Assembly: GCF_025960875.1 (NCBI RefSeq)
Contig: NZ_JAODLR010000001.1
Coordinates: 372,001 to 436,000, forward strand
DNA length: 64,000 nt
Origin: Crystallibacter permensis
GTDB taxonomy: Bacteria > Actinomycetota > Actinomycetes > Actinomycetales > Micrococcaceae
Direction: 5' to 3'
In this document: positions 37,102 through 45,798 of the stretch, in pieces
Numbering within the stretch: position 1 is the stretch's first letter
Layout of the letters: every line of letters begins with the position of its first letter
Translations under genes and position numbers: made by a program
Notes under the pieces: generated by a model
The model's input: only the letters and a program-made list of their open reading frames with translations
What the model was told of the DNA's origin: nothing
Database searches by the model: none

Positions 37102-38187
37102 TTAGCGTTCGATGTCGCCGCGGATGAAGGCTTCGACCTTGTCGCGGGCGATATCGTCGTTGTACTGCTCGGGCGGGGACTTCATGAAGTAGCTCGACGC
37201 CGACAGGATCGGACCGCCCACGCCGCGGTCCAGGGCGATCTTCGCCGCGCGCACGGCGTCGATGATCACGCCGGCGGAGTTCGGGGAATCCCAGACCTCG
37301 AGCTTGTATTCCAGCGACACCGGGGCGTCGCCGAAGTTGCGGCCCTCGAGCCGGACGAACGCCCACTTGCGGTCATCAAGCCAGGCCACGTAGTCGGACG
37401 GGCCGATGTGCACATCGTCCGCGTGGAGTTCGGCCTCGACGTTGGACGTCACGGCCTGGGTCTTGGAGATCTTCTTCGACTCCAGCCGGTCCCGCTCGAG
37501 CATGTTCTTGAAGTCCATGTTCCCGCCGACGTTCAGCTGGTACGTCCTATCCAGGGTCACGCCGCGGTCTTCGAACAGCTTCGCCATCACCCGGTGCGTG
37601 ATGGTCGCGCCGATCTGGCTCTTGATGTCATCGCCGACAATCGGGACACCGGCGGCGGTGAACTTATCCGCCCACTCCTTGGTGCCTGCGATGAACACGG
37701 GCAGGGCGTTGACGAAGCCCACGCCGGCGTCGATCGCGCACTGAGCGTAGAACTTCGCCGCGGCCTCGGAACCGACCGGCAGGTAGCAGACCATGACATC
37801 GACCTTGGCCGCGCGCAGCTCCGCCACGATGTCCACGGGCTCGTCCGGCGCCTCGACGATGGTCTCGCGGTAGTACTTGCCCAGACCGTCCAGGGTGTGG
37901 CCGCGCTGCACCGTCACGCCAGTGGCCGGGACATCGGCGATCTTGATCGTGTTGTTCTCGCTGGCACCGATGGCGTCCGCCAGATCCAGCCCGACCTTCT
38001 TGCTGTCCACATCAAACGCGGCAACGAACTCGACGTCGTTCACGTGGTACTTGCCGAACTGCACATGCATCAGGCCGGGAATGGTCGAATCCGGATCCGC
38101 GTCCCGGTAGTACTGGACGCCCTGCACCAGCGAGGCCGCACAGTTACCAACGCCAACGATCGCGACCCTGATGGGGTTCTCTGCCAC
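37102..38187 (-). CDS. ino1: Inositol-3-phosphate synthase
   Basis: 361-residue NAD-dependent enzyme that converts glucose 6-phosphate to inositol 3-phosphate, the first step to phosphatidylinositol and mycothiol in actinobacteria. The N-terminus [18 protein letters not shown] is the NAD site; later segments [35 protein letters not shown] and [13 protein letters not shown] are conserved in the family. The start is GTG at 38187 with GAAGGAG before it. The length equals the actinobacterial form, which is shorter than eukaryotic homologues. Confidence 0.94.
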   Translation of the reverse strand: MAENPIRVAIVGVGNCAASLVQGVQYYRDADPDSTIPGLMHVQFGKYHVNDVEFVAAFDVDSKKVGLDLADAIGASENNTIKIADVPATGVTVQRGHTLDGLGKYYRETIVEAPDEPVDIVAELRAAKVDVMVCYLPVGSEAAAKFYAQCAIDAGVGFVNALPVFIAGTKEWADKFTAAGVPIVGDDIKSQIGATITHRVMAKLFEDRGVTLDRTYQLNVGGNMDFKNMLERDRLESKKISKTQAVTSNVEAELHADDVHIGPSDYVAWLDDRKWAFVRLEGRNFGDAPVSLEYKLEVWDSPNSAGVIIDAVRAAKIALDRGVGGPILSASSYFMKSPPEQYNDDIARDKVEAFIRGDIER

Positions 38188-38355
38188 GGTTCTCCTTCAA
38201 AAAATACAAATCTGTTAGCCGCCACGCCGAGGGCGGGCAACTTGCCTATTCTACTTTGTTACTCAACCATTAGCCGCGACGTAACATTCCTGTGATGGGC
38301 CGCGAGTTTTAGGCCGGTCGCTGATCGGCCCGATTCGGGATCAGCCAACGCTGGG

Positions 38356-39033
38356 TCAGTTGCTCGCTCCGGTTTTATCATGCGGCATGCCCACGGCCTT
38401 GGACTCCGGCGAAGCGCGCTGGCGCAGGTAGACCGCGAGGATCACCATGGACCATACTGCCAGGAACTCGGATTGCCAGTTCTGCAGGGTGCGGTTCCAG
38501 AACTCGGGCGAGCCCAAATATTCGGTCCAGGTGCCGGGATCCTGGAGATTGGCCAGTTGGCTCTCCGCGAAGGCGCTGAAGCCGGCAACCGATTGGACCA
38601 GCCAGGAAGCCACAAAGATCGAGCCCATCACCAAACCCAGCGAATTGGAGAACACCGCGGTCCGCCAGCCGCCGGTCTTGGCCCACTTTGGCGAGTCGGG
38701 CTTGGCGAACTGGCCCACCAGCTGCTCCTTATCCGACTGCTGCCCGCGCTTTTCAATCTCCTTGGATTCCGGCGAGCCCTTCTGTACCAGCCAGACTGCC
38801 AGCACAATGAGCAGCGTGAACTGCAGGTACTCGGACTGCCAGTTCTCCGCCACATCCACCACAAAACTGGAGGACGTGACGTACTGCAGGAGCCCGATCT
38901 CGTCCAGCTTCGAGGACACCTGCTGCTCGTTGTAGTAGGCCAGCCCCGAGAACGCCTGCCCGACCAGCGAAAACAGGAACAGCAGGCCGAAGCCGATGCT
39001 CAGTCCGTTGGTGATGAAGGGATTGTGCTTCAT
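38356..39033 (-). CDS. DUF6766 family membrane protein
   Basis: 225 residues with four predicted membrane helices: about 10-30 (GLSIGFGLLFLFSLVGQAFSG fold region), 70-85 (FTLLIVLAVWLV), 130-150 and 195-210 (VWSMVILAVYLRQ). The two halves look internally repeated: each has a helix, an extracytoplasmic segment ending in WQSE and a second helix followed by SPESK. The start ATG overlaps the stop of a 27-residue peptide gene, and it lacks a strong ribosome site of its own, so it is translationally coupled. Function unknown; it lies in a stress-like operon. Confidence 0.8.
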   Translation of the reverse strand: MKHNPFITNGLSIGFGLLFLFSLVGQAFSGLAYYNEQQVSSKLDEIGLLQYVTSSSFVVDVAENWQSEYLQFTLLIVLAVWLVQKGSPESKEIEKRGQQSDKEQLVGQFAKPDSPKWAKTGGWRTAVFSNSLGLVMGSIFVASWLVQSVAGFSAFAESQLANLQDPGTWTEYLGSPEFWNRTLQNWQSEFLAVWSMVILAVYLRQRASPESKAVGMPHDKTGASN

Positions 39034-39113
39034 CGAGCCATCACGCCGATCACAAACATGTACAGCAGGCCCGCGGCGATGACGCCGAGGCAGAGCCAGA
39101 ATGCCCAGCGCAT
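39030..39113 (-). CDS. 27-residue single-helix membrane peptide
   Basis: MRWAFWLCLGVIAAGLLYMF followed by VIGVMAR: one hydrophobic helix with a basic end. It has a strong ribosome site, GGAGGGG, seven bases before the ATG, located in the last codons of the lipoprotein gene, and its stop overlaps the DUF6766 start as ATGA. Such dense packing in an operon argues that it is translated. It may be a small subunit of the DUF6766 protein or a leader for coupled translation. Confidence 0.65.
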   Translation of the reverse strand: MRWAFWLCLGVIAAGLLYMFVIGVMAR

Positions 39114-39114
39114 A

Positions 39115-39540
39115 TCAGTTCCCCTCCACTTCGCAGTCGTACGGCCGTTCGCCTTGCCGCGTGCAGCCGGCCGCGGTGACTTTCCAGGTGTCGCCGGAGC
39201 GGGTCAGGAAAACCGTGTCCTGGTCCATCAGTACCTGGGCATTGGTGCCGTAGGCCTTGCTCTCGGTGACCTCGGACGCGCCGGGAATGACCAGCTGCAG
39301 CAGTTCATCCGCGCAGGCGCCCGGGGCGCCGTCTTCCAGCTCCTCCACGGCCGACGGGGCGAGGAGGTTGCAGGCCGTTGCGCCATCACCGGCGGCAACG
39401 GCCGAGTGGAACTCCTGCGCCGTCGTCGTTGCCTCTTCAGTGCCCGGGTTCAGGCTCGTGCAGCCGGTCAGGGCCAAAACTCCAAGAACGACGGCGGCAC
39501 CCACCACGGGTGCGCGAGTGCAGGATCTGCGGGGGACCAT
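39115..39540 (-). CDS. Small lipoprotein, unknown function
   Basis: 141 residues with a lipoprotein signal ending in LALTGC (Cys near residue 27), then a threonine/alanine-rich linker and a small secreted domain with four cysteines (ATACNLL, GACADELL, AAGCTR, YDCEVEG), probably two disulfides. AAGGAGG lies eight bases before the ATG. It would sit on the outer face of the membrane, encoded with the DUF1622 and DUF6766 membrane proteins. Confidence 0.8.
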   Translation of the reverse strand: MVPRRSCTRAPVVGAAVVLGVLALTGCTSLNPGTEEATTTAQEFHSAVAAGDGATACNLLAPSAVEELEDGAPGACADELLQLVIPGASEVTESKAYGTNAQVLMDQDTVFLTRSGDTWKVTAAGCTRQGERPYDCEVEGN

Positions 39541-39583
39541 CTCCTAAGCCTCCTTACGGTTTCTGAGCTCACCGTACCAAGAC

Positions 39584-39976
39584 TTAGGACTGATGAGGCA
39601 AAGCGGTCCACCCCTCCGGACGGTTAATGTCTTCGGAGGACCGTTTCTGCCATGGCCAACGCCCCGTGATTTCCAGTTCCAGCGAGAAACTGAGGAAAGT
39701 CCGGATCAGGACAATGATGGCGAGCACTCCTACGGATTGAAAGGTAGGGCTGACGGCTACGGTGCGGATGATGTCTGCAGCTACCAGCAGTTCGAGACCC
39801 AGCAGAATGGAGCGTCCCAGTCGGCGCCGGTAGGTTTCATAAACTGTGTGCCGCGCGCCACGGAACCAGTCCGCCGCTGCCAGCCCCGTGGAAACCGCCG
39901 CTCCCAGAACGATGGCGACCACACCCGCGGCGTCCACCGCCTTTCCGGCGGTCTCCATAACCTGCTGGAATTCCAT
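39584..39976 (-). CDS. DUF1622 family membrane protein
   Basis: 130 residues, three membrane helices: about 15-38 (AAGVVAIVLGAAVSTGLAAA), 56-75 (ILLGLELLVAADIIRTVAV) and 80-100 (SVGVLAIIVLIRTFLSFSLE). The YETYRRRLGRSILLGLE and RTFLSFSLELEI segments are the signature of DUF1622. AAGGAG precedes the ATG. It lies 15 bases after topoisomerase IB and 43 bases before the lipoprotein gene on the same strand. Confidence 0.85.
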   Translation of the reverse strand: MEFQQVMETAGKAVDAAGVVAIVLGAAVSTGLAAADWFRGARHTVYETYRRRLGRSILLGLELLVAADIIRTVAVSPTFQSVGVLAIIVLIRTFLSFSLELEITGRWPWQKRSSEDINRPEGWTALPHQS

Positions 39977-39991
39977 GCTCGCTCCTTCGCG

Positions 39992-40996
39992 TCAGCTCAC
40001 CAGGTCGCGCAGAGAGCGTTCGGCGGCGCGGTAGGTGTTGGCGTCGATCGTTTCGCCGTTCATAAACCTGTCAATGACGCGCGGGTCCACGTAGGACTTG
40101 CGGGCAATGGTGGCGGTGTTGCCCAGGTGCTCGGCGACCTCGCGCATGGCTGCGGCCACGGCTTTCTTCCGGGCGGTGGGGCTGCTGCGCTCCGGAGGGT
40201 GGGCGGCCAGCGCGATGGCGGCTGCCACGGTGCCCTGCCAGGTCCGGAAGTCCTTGGCGGTGAAGTCCTCCCCGCATTGTTCGCGGATGAAATCGTTCAG
40301 GCCCGCGCTGCTGATGGGCGTGAATTCGCCGTCGTCGTTGAGGTAGCCCAGGACCTGCTCGTCCGGTCCGCGGTTTTTGAGCAGGGGTTTCAGAGCCTCG
40401 GCCAGGTCCGGATCCTCGATGCTGCCGGTCCACTGCTGGCCGCTCTTCGCGGGAAAGTCCAGTTCGACAACGGATCCGCGGACCCGCAGATGCCGGATCT
40501 GGATGGTTGTCACGCCGAAGGAGCCGTTGGTCTGCGCATACTCCTCGTTGCCGATCCGCAGCCCCGCAGCCTCGATCAGGCGGAAGGCGGCAGCGTAGGC
40601 ACGCTGTTCCGTGGGACCTTCCGAGCGCAGGATTCGGGTGATGCCGGGGCGCGTCTTGGGCAGCGCTTCGCCGAAGTCCAGTGCGCGGTCGAACTTCTCG
40701 CGGTCCTTCAGCTCCCGCCAGCGGGGATGGTAGATGTATTGGCGCCGGCCGGCGTCGTCAATACCCGTTGCCTGGATGTGGCCGTTGGCGACAGGGCTGA
40801 TCCAGACGTCGCGCCAAGCGGGCGGGATGGCGAGCTGGTTGATTCGCTCCACTGTTTCCACATCCGTGATCTTGGTGCCGTCCGCCGTCCGGTAACTGAA
40901 GCCTTTGCCATACCGGCGGCGGCCGATCCCCGGGCCGTTGCAGTTGATGCGCCTCAGCCGGGGCTTGCGGGCAGGTTTCTGCTGCTGAAGCGTCAC
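39992..40996 (-). CDS. DNA topoisomerase IB
   Basis: 334-residue bacterial type IB topoisomerase that relaxes supercoils through a 3'-phosphotyrosine. The N-terminal domain includes RPGIGRRRYGKGFSY-like text with IPPAWRDVWISP; the catalytic domain has AAGLRIGNEEYAQTNGSFG, TAKDFRTWQGTVAAA and the active-site Tyr in TIARKSYVDPRVID. I chose GTG at 40996, preceded by AAAGGAG, over ATG codons further upstream that lack a site. It is the first gene of the operon with DUF1622 and DUF6766, and diverges from the catalase gene. Confidence 0.9.
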   Translation of the reverse strand: MTLQQQKPARKPRLRRINCNGPGIGRRRYGKGFSYRTADGTKITDVETVERINQLAIPPAWRDVWISPVANGHIQATGIDDAGRRQYIYHPRWRELKDREKFDRALDFGEALPKTRPGITRILRSEGPTEQRAYAAAFRLIEAAGLRIGNEEYAQTNGSFGVTTIQIRHLRVRGSVVELDFPAKSGQQWTGSIEDPDLAEALKPLLKNRGPDEQVLGYLNDDGEFTPISSAGLNDFIREQCGEDFTAKDFRTWQGTVAAAIALAAHPPERSSPTARKKAVAAAMREVAEHLGNTATIARKSYVDPRVIDRFMNGETIDANTYRAAERSLRDLVS

Positions 40997-41065
40997 TGCG
41001 GCTCCTTTCTGGTCGGCACTGCTGGCGGCCTGAAACCGCTTCTCCACCATAGTATTCAGCTTGCT

Positions 41066-41079
41066 TACTAATTTTAGTA
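41066..41079. promoter_or_regulatory. Small dyad in the topoisomerase-catalase divergent region
   Basis: TACTAA-TT-TTAGTA is a perfect 6-bp dyad between the two divergent starts. A second hairpin, AGCCCTG/CAGGGCT (41093-41112), lies in the catalase leader. Either could be regulatory; nothing more can be said from sequence. Confidence 0.3.
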
Positions 41080-41139
41080 GGGTGGGCCAAAGAGCCCTGA
41101 AACGGCAGGGCTGCAACTTCAACGAATTGGAGTATCAGC

Positions 41140-43374
41140 ATGGCTGAGAAGAGCACGCCCGAGAGCAGCACGCCCGCCAACGACGTACCCATCCCCGGAG
41201 CTCCCTCAGTGGAGCCGCCGGCAGTGGAAGAACGGACCGAACCGCAAAGCCCGTTGCCGCCGAAGCCGGACCAGGACGCGCCGGAAATGGTCTCCCCGAC
41301 CGGGACGCCCACGGGAGCGCAGAAGAGCGCCAACAGCCAGAGCGGTGCCTATCTGACCACCGCGCAGGGTGCCCGGCTGTACGACACGGACCACTCGCTG
41401 AAGGCCGGGCCGCGCGGTCCCAGCCTGCTGCAGGACCACCACCTGCGCGAAAAGATCATGCACTTTGACCATGAGCGGATCCCGGAGCGCGTGGTCCACG
41501 CCCGGGGTGCCGGCGCGCATGGTGTCTTCGTGGCCAACGGCGCGGCCGCCGGCGTGACCAAGGCCGGCTTCCTGGCCGCCGGCGTGGAAACCCCGGTTTT
41601 CACCCGGTTCTCCACCGTTGTCGGCTCGCGCGGATCGGCGGACACCGTGCGCGATACCCGCGGTTTTGCCACCAAGTTCTATACGGACGAGGGCACATTC
41701 GACTTGGTGGGCAACAACATTCCGGTCTTCTTTATTCAGGACGGCCTCAAGTTCCCGGACGTGGTCCACGCGGCAAAGCCCCATCCGGACCGGGAAATCC
41801 CGCAGGCCCAGAGCGCGCATGACACGTTCTGGGACTTCGTCTCGCTGCACACCGAAGCACAGGCACACACCATCTGGTTCATGGCCGACCGGGGAATTCC
41901 ACGCTCCTTCCGCACCATGGAGGGTTTCGGCGTGCACACGTTCCGGCTGCAGAACGCTGCAGGCGAGACGACGCTGGTCAAGTTCCACTGGAAGCCGAAG
42001 CAGGGTATCCATTCGCTGGTCTGGGAAGAAGCCCTGATGATCAACGGTGCGGATCCGGACTTCCACCGCCGCGACCTCGCCGATGCGATCGAAGCCGGCG
42101 CCTTCCCGGAGTGGGAGCTGGGCATCCAGACCTTCCCCGACACCCCGGACGAGATGTTCGAGGGTATCGACCTGCTGGATCCCACCAAGATTGTGCCCGA
42201 AGAGCTGGCCCCGGTGCAGATCATCGGCACGCTGACGCTGAACGCCAATCCCACGAACTTCTTCGCCGAAACCGAGCAGGTCGCCTTCCACCCGGGACAT
42301 TTGGTTCCCGGCATCGACGTCACCAACGACCCGCTGCTGCAGGCGAGGCTGTTCTCCTACCTGGACACCCAGCTCAGCCGGCTCGGCGGGCCGAACTTCG
42401 CGCAGATCCCGATCAACCGTCCGCATGCTCCGGTCAATGACATGTTCCGCGACGGCATGCATCAGACTGCGGTGCATGGTGGCGTGGCCCCGTACCGGCC
42501 GAATTCGCTCGACGGCGGCTGCCCGTTCCTGGCCGGCGAGGACATGAGCGCCTACATCGAGGTGCCGCAGGAGCTGCCGGCCGCGGCGAAAGTCCGCGAA
42601 GCACCGGCGTCGTTCGATGACCACTTCAGCCAGGCGCGGCTGTTCTTCAAGTCGCTCACTCCCGTGGAGCAGGAGCACGTGGCCCAGGCGTACACCTTTG
42701 AGCTCGGCAAGTGCTATGAGGAGAACATCCGGGTCCGCCAGCTGCAGGCATTGGCAAATATCGACGGCGAACTCTGCGCCAAGGTGGCCGAGGGCCTGGG
42801 ACTGCCGGCGCCCGCGCCTACCCGCACGCTGGAGGACGACGTGCAGCCGAGCCCCGCGCTGTCCCAGCTGGGCAAGTCCTGGCCGCTGGCCGGACGGGTG
42901 GTGGGCATCATTGCCGACGACAGCAGCGACCAGGACGCCCTGGCAACGGCGCGCGAAGCCATCCACGCCGGCGGCATGGTCCCGCTGATCATCGCGCCCA
43001 AGGGCGGCAAGCTGCCCGGGGGACTGACCGTGCAGCGGACCTACCTGACGGCACGGTCGGTGGAGTTCGACGCCATCCTGGTGGCCGGTTCTGCGGCACC
43101 CGGAGCGGACGCAACCGCCGGACGGGATGCGAAGGCGGGCGACCCGACCGGCCATCCCGCAGTGGACCCACGGGTCAGCCTGATGCTGGCCGAGGCCTAC
43201 CGCCATGCGAAGGCGATCGGCGGCTGGGACCACGTTGCCCACGCGCTTGCCGCAGCCGGCATCCCCGAGGAGGCACCCGGCGTCGTTATTGGGGACGGTC
43301 CGGCGGTGCTGGAAGGCATTGCCGAACTGCTCGCGAAGCACCGGGTCTGGGAGCGCTTCCCGGTCTCCGCTTAA
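41140..43374 (+). CDS. katE: Large-subunit monofunctional catalase (HPII/KatE type)
   Basis: 744 residues, the size of large-subunit catalases. A proline-rich N-terminal arm of about 65 residues precedes the catalase core, with HARGAGAHGVF (distal His), GNNIPVFFIQDGLKFPD (Asn) and the heme-ligand Tyr in RLFSYLDTQLSRLGG. A flavodoxin/DJ-1-like C-terminal domain runs from about residue 585 (GRVVGIIADDSSDQ). It destroys hydrogen peroxide in the cytoplasm. The ATG follows TTGGAG. The topoisomerase IB operon diverges from it. Confidence 0.95.
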   Translation: MAEKSTPESSTPANDVPIPGAPSVEPPAVEERTEPQSPLPPKPDQDAPEMVSPTGTPTGAQKSANSQSGAYLTTAQGARLYDTDHSLKAGPRGPSLLQDHHLREKIMHFDHERIPERVVHARGAGAHGVFVANGAAAGVTKAGFLAAGVETPVFTRFSTVVGSRGSADTVRDTRGFATKFYTDEGTFDLVGNNIPVFFIQDGLKFPDVVHAAKPHPDREIPQAQSAHDTFWDFVSLHTEAQAHTIWFMADRGIPRSFRTMEGFGVHTFRLQNAAGETTLVKFHWKPKQGIHSLVWEEALMINGADPDFHRRDLADAIEAGAFPEWELGIQTFPDTPDEMFEGIDLLDPTKIVPEELAPVQIIGTLTLNANPTNFFAETEQVAFHPGHLVPGIDVTNDPLLQARLFSYLDTQLSRLGGPNFAQIPINRPHAPVNDMFRDGMHQTAVHGGVAPYRPNSLDGGCPFLAGEDMSAYIEVPQELPAAAKVREAPASFDDHFSQARLFFKSLTPVEQEHVAQAYTFELGKCYEENIRVRQLQALANIDGELCAKVAEGLGLPAPAPTRTLEDDVQPSPALSQLGKSWPLAGRVVGIIADDSSDQDALATAREAIHAGGMVPLIIAPKGGKLPGGLTVQRTYLTARSVEFDAILVAGSAAPGADATAGRDAKAGDPTGHPAVDPRVSLMLAEAYRHAKAIGGWDHVAHALAAAGIPEEAPGVVIGDGPAVLEGIAELLAKHRVWERFPVSA

Positions 43375-43386
43375 CTCCGCAGGCAA

Positions 43387-43421
43387 CTCCCGCCGGGGCG
43401 GCTTCGGCTGGCCGGCGGGAG
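43387..43421. terminator. Terminator between katE and the polymer operon
   Basis: A 10-bp perfect stem CTCCCGCCGG/CCGGCGGGAG with a 15-base loop lies 13 bases after the katE stop and 30 bases from the stop of the convergent operon. Confidence 0.55.
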
Positions 43422-43450
43422 GCTGCGGGCCGCGGATAGGAAGTCAGGCG

Positions 43451-44770
43451 TCAGGCGGGCTGTTGGCCCGAGGTCTGGGTGGAGTTTCCCGCGGCCTGTT
43501 CCGCCTGGACGTTGCGCAGTTTGCGGATCAGCTTGAGCGCCGGCATCGGGAGCGCCGTGCGGATCCGCAGCCGCCAGCGGCGTTTTTTGGCGGCGGCGAG
43601 CCGGTCCGCGTCCACGGTCAGTTTCCCCGCGCGAGCCCGGCCCGCGTAAGTAGCCAGCAGATCCGCCAGCGGAACGGTCTGGGAATGGAAGTAGTTGTCC
43701 CGCAGCCAGGTGGCCTCCGGGTGGAAGAAGTGCCCGGCCTTCAGATCGGCCAGCGTGCCCAGCAGCCCGGAACCGACGAACACCCGGTTCAGCATCTCTT
43801 CGTTGACGCCGAAATCGGACAGGATCAGAACCGGCAGGCCGGCGTCGATCGCTTCCAGGGCGGCCGTGGAGCTGACCGTGACCATGGCGGTGCCGGGCAC
43901 CAGCTGCTCGGCCATGGACCCGGTGCAGAATTCCAGTTCGTGGCCGGCCACGGCACGGGAGGCGACCAGTTCTCCCCACAACGTATCGAACGGGTGCTGC
44001 TCCAGATGCGTTTGCGGTTCGCCGGCCCAGGCGCGCAGTTTCACGCGGACGCGGTAGCCGCTGCGCCGCGAGAGCGCCGCCAGCGCCTGCAGGATGGCGA
44101 CGCGCTCGTCCTTCAGGACGGGGACTTTTGCCTGCGGGGCGAAGACCACCTGGGTCAGCGGTTCCTCCACAGGCTCCGGCCGTGCGGGCGATTTCAGGAA
44201 GGGGAGCCGGGACACCAGGACGCGCTGTTGGAGACCCAGCTGATCGGCCAGGTCACTGAACGCGCGGCATTCGGCATGGCTGTGCGTGATGAACGCGTCG
44301 CCCAGCGAGCGGAACTGCAGCGCCTTCTCGGTGGCGGGGAAGGCCACGCCGGGCAGGCCCGACACCAGTGCCGGTCGCGGGGTGAGCCGGCTGGCGTGCA
44401 GGTAGACCTCTTCGGCCACGGGGCCGGTGGCAGCAGCAAGTATGACGTCGGCACCCGCCAAGGCGGTGCGCAAGCCTGAAACGGGAATCACCGGCGTCGT
44501 CATTCCGGCGCAGAAGGTGCCGGCCACCGCCGCGGTGGTCTGCTCCCGCGTCGGGGCGATGGGGGAGCGGACCAGCAGGACCTCGCGGTCCCATTCCGGG
44601 CCGAGGGCATCGAGGGTGGCGCAGGCGAACTTGAGGTAGGAATCGCTGTCGGCCACGGCCACGATCTTGTGCCGGGCTCGGCGCGGCTGCCCGGGCACCG
44701 CGGCGGCCGCGGTGTAGGCGATGCCCGCGGACTGGAAGCCGTTCGTGCCACCGGGCTGGTTGCTGCTCAT
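43451..44770 (-). CDS. DUF6716 putative glycosyltransferase
   Basis: 439-residue protein with two Rossmann-like halves in a GT-B-like arrangement: KIVAVADSDSYLKFACATLD near the N-terminus, SGLPGVAFPATEKAL and ITHSHAECRAFSDLA in the middle, and VSSTAALEAIDAGLPVLILS in the C-terminal half, a nucleotide-sugar-site pattern. The start at 44770 overlaps the preceding stop as ATGA, so a longer upstream frame is rejected. Last gene of the nonulosonate operon. It probably adds or transfers a sugar of the surface polymer. Confidence 0.75.
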   Translation of the reverse strand: MSSNQPGGTNGFQSAGIAYTAAAAVPGQPRRARHKIVAVADSDSYLKFACATLDALGPEWDREVLLVRSPIAPTREQTTAAVAGTFCAGMTTPVIPVSGLRTALAGADVILAAATGPVAEEVYLHASRLTPRPALVSGLPGVAFPATEKALQFRSLGDAFITHSHAECRAFSDLADQLGLQQRVLVSRLPFLKSPARPEPVEEPLTQVVFAPQAKVPVLKDERVAILQALAALSRRSGYRVRVKLRAWAGEPQTHLEQHPFDTLWGELVASRAVAGHELEFCTGSMAEQLVPGTAMVTVSSTAALEAIDAGLPVLILSDFGVNEEMLNRVFVGSGLLGTLADLKAGHFFHPEATWLRDNYFHSQTVPLADLLATYAGRARAGKLTVDADRLAAAKKRRWRLRIRTALPMPALKLIRKLRNVQAEQAAGNSTQTSGQQPA

Positions 44771-45798
44771 GCCGCCCCCAAACCGTCGTCGAGGGAGCTG
44801 CTGAGGTGTCGGCGCAGTTCCTGCGTGGTGCCCGGCGTCCACCAGTCGGCCGGCACCGGTTGACCCTTGAGCGGGACCGAGTTGGGAGCCAGGATGAGCC
44901 GCAGCGAAGCGAGCACCGTGGATGGCAGGGCACGCACGGTCTGGTTGGAGCGCAGTCCGCGCAGCCGCATTTCCACCGGGATCGTGTGCTCGTTCACGGT
45001 GATCAGCGGGTGTTCGGCGAGGGCGTCCAGCACCTCGGGAGTTTCCCGGCGGTGCGGGAAGTAGCCCACGGGGCCGTCTTCGGTCAGGGACCGGACCCAA
45101 TCCATGTAGGGCTCGGCCCGGATCAGTCCGTCCGCCGGCATTGCGGAGCCGACCACCACCGTGGGTTCGTAGATCGTCTCGGTGACCGGCTGGGTGCCGA
45201 GCCACTCAAATTTGTGCCGCTCCAAGTGGCCACCTAGTGCCCGGAACTTGGTTTCCAGTGCCGCGGGGACGGGCAGCGCCGTGAATACCAGGAGCCTGCC
45301 CTGACCGGCGAGCCGCCGCAGCGCCCACCAACTGGCCAGGCCCAGGGCCTTCCGTGAGGCACGGGCTGCGGCACGCGGCCGGATCAACGGAGCCGGCCGG
45401 TCCCGGGCCAGGGTGGCCAACAGCTTCAGGGTGGCGAGGCCGTCGTCGAGAATGACCACTTCTTTGCCGCCGGCGCCGCGCAGCAATTCGGTCTGGACCT
45501 TACCCGAGTAGGCGTCGCCGATCACCCAGCGGTCCAGCCCCGGCTCCCGCAGCGGCGGGATGGTCGAGGTCGGCGCGGCGAAATGCACGCCGGCCGGAAC
45601 CTGTTCCATCAGTGAGGCCAGGGTGGCGTTCATGCCGATGGCGTCGCCGCGCGGATGGATGGTCGTTTCGCGGCCCAGCAGCCCGGCACCGTGGGCTTCG
45701 ACGGCACTGAGCAGTTGCAGCGGGGACTCCGCCCAGACCGCTGCCCGGCCGAAGCGCGGCCGGGCTACTTGTTGCGAGGGAAGCACTGCCTGCGTCAT
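44767..45798 (-). CDS. GT52/polysialyltransferase-like protein
   Basis: 343 residues with features of bacterial sialyltransferases of the GT52/polysialyltransferase clan: WAESPLQLLSAVEAHG near residue 22, EVVILDDGLATLKL near 115, YFPHRRETPEVL near 250 and HPLITVNEHTIPVEM near 268. The D/E-D-G and H-x-x-E type motifs are where the catalytic residues of the clan lie. Both ends overlap neighbours as ATGA. Likely role: transfer of CMP-linked nonulosonic acid. Assignment is by motif recognition, not proof. Confidence 0.65.
   Translation of the reverse strand: MTQAVLPSQQVARPRFGRAAVWAESPLQLLSAVEAHGAGLLGRETTIHPRGDAIGMNATLASLMEQVPAGVHFAAPTSTIPPLREPGLDRWVIGDAYSGKVQTELLRGAGGKEVVILDDGLATLKLLATLARDRPAPLIRPRAAARASRKALGLASWWALRRLAGQGRLLVFTALPVPAALETKFRALGGHLERHKFEWLGTQPVTETIYEPTVVVGSAMPADGLIRAEPYMDWVRSLTEDGPVGYFPHRRETPEVLDALAEHPLITVNEHTIPVEMRLRGLRSNQTVRALPSTVLASLRLILAPNSVPLKGQPVPADWWTPGTTQELRRHLSSSLDDGLGAA

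Noticed and set aside
37051-38295. 414-codon plus-strand frame across ino1
   Set aside because: Antisense to a clear inositol-3-phosphate synthase with a GTG start and good ribosome site.
41206-43386. Very long open frame (726 codons) on the minus strand across katE
   Set aside because: It is exactly antisense to a complete catalase; long antisense frames are expected in high-GC genes. No known domain or ribosome site.
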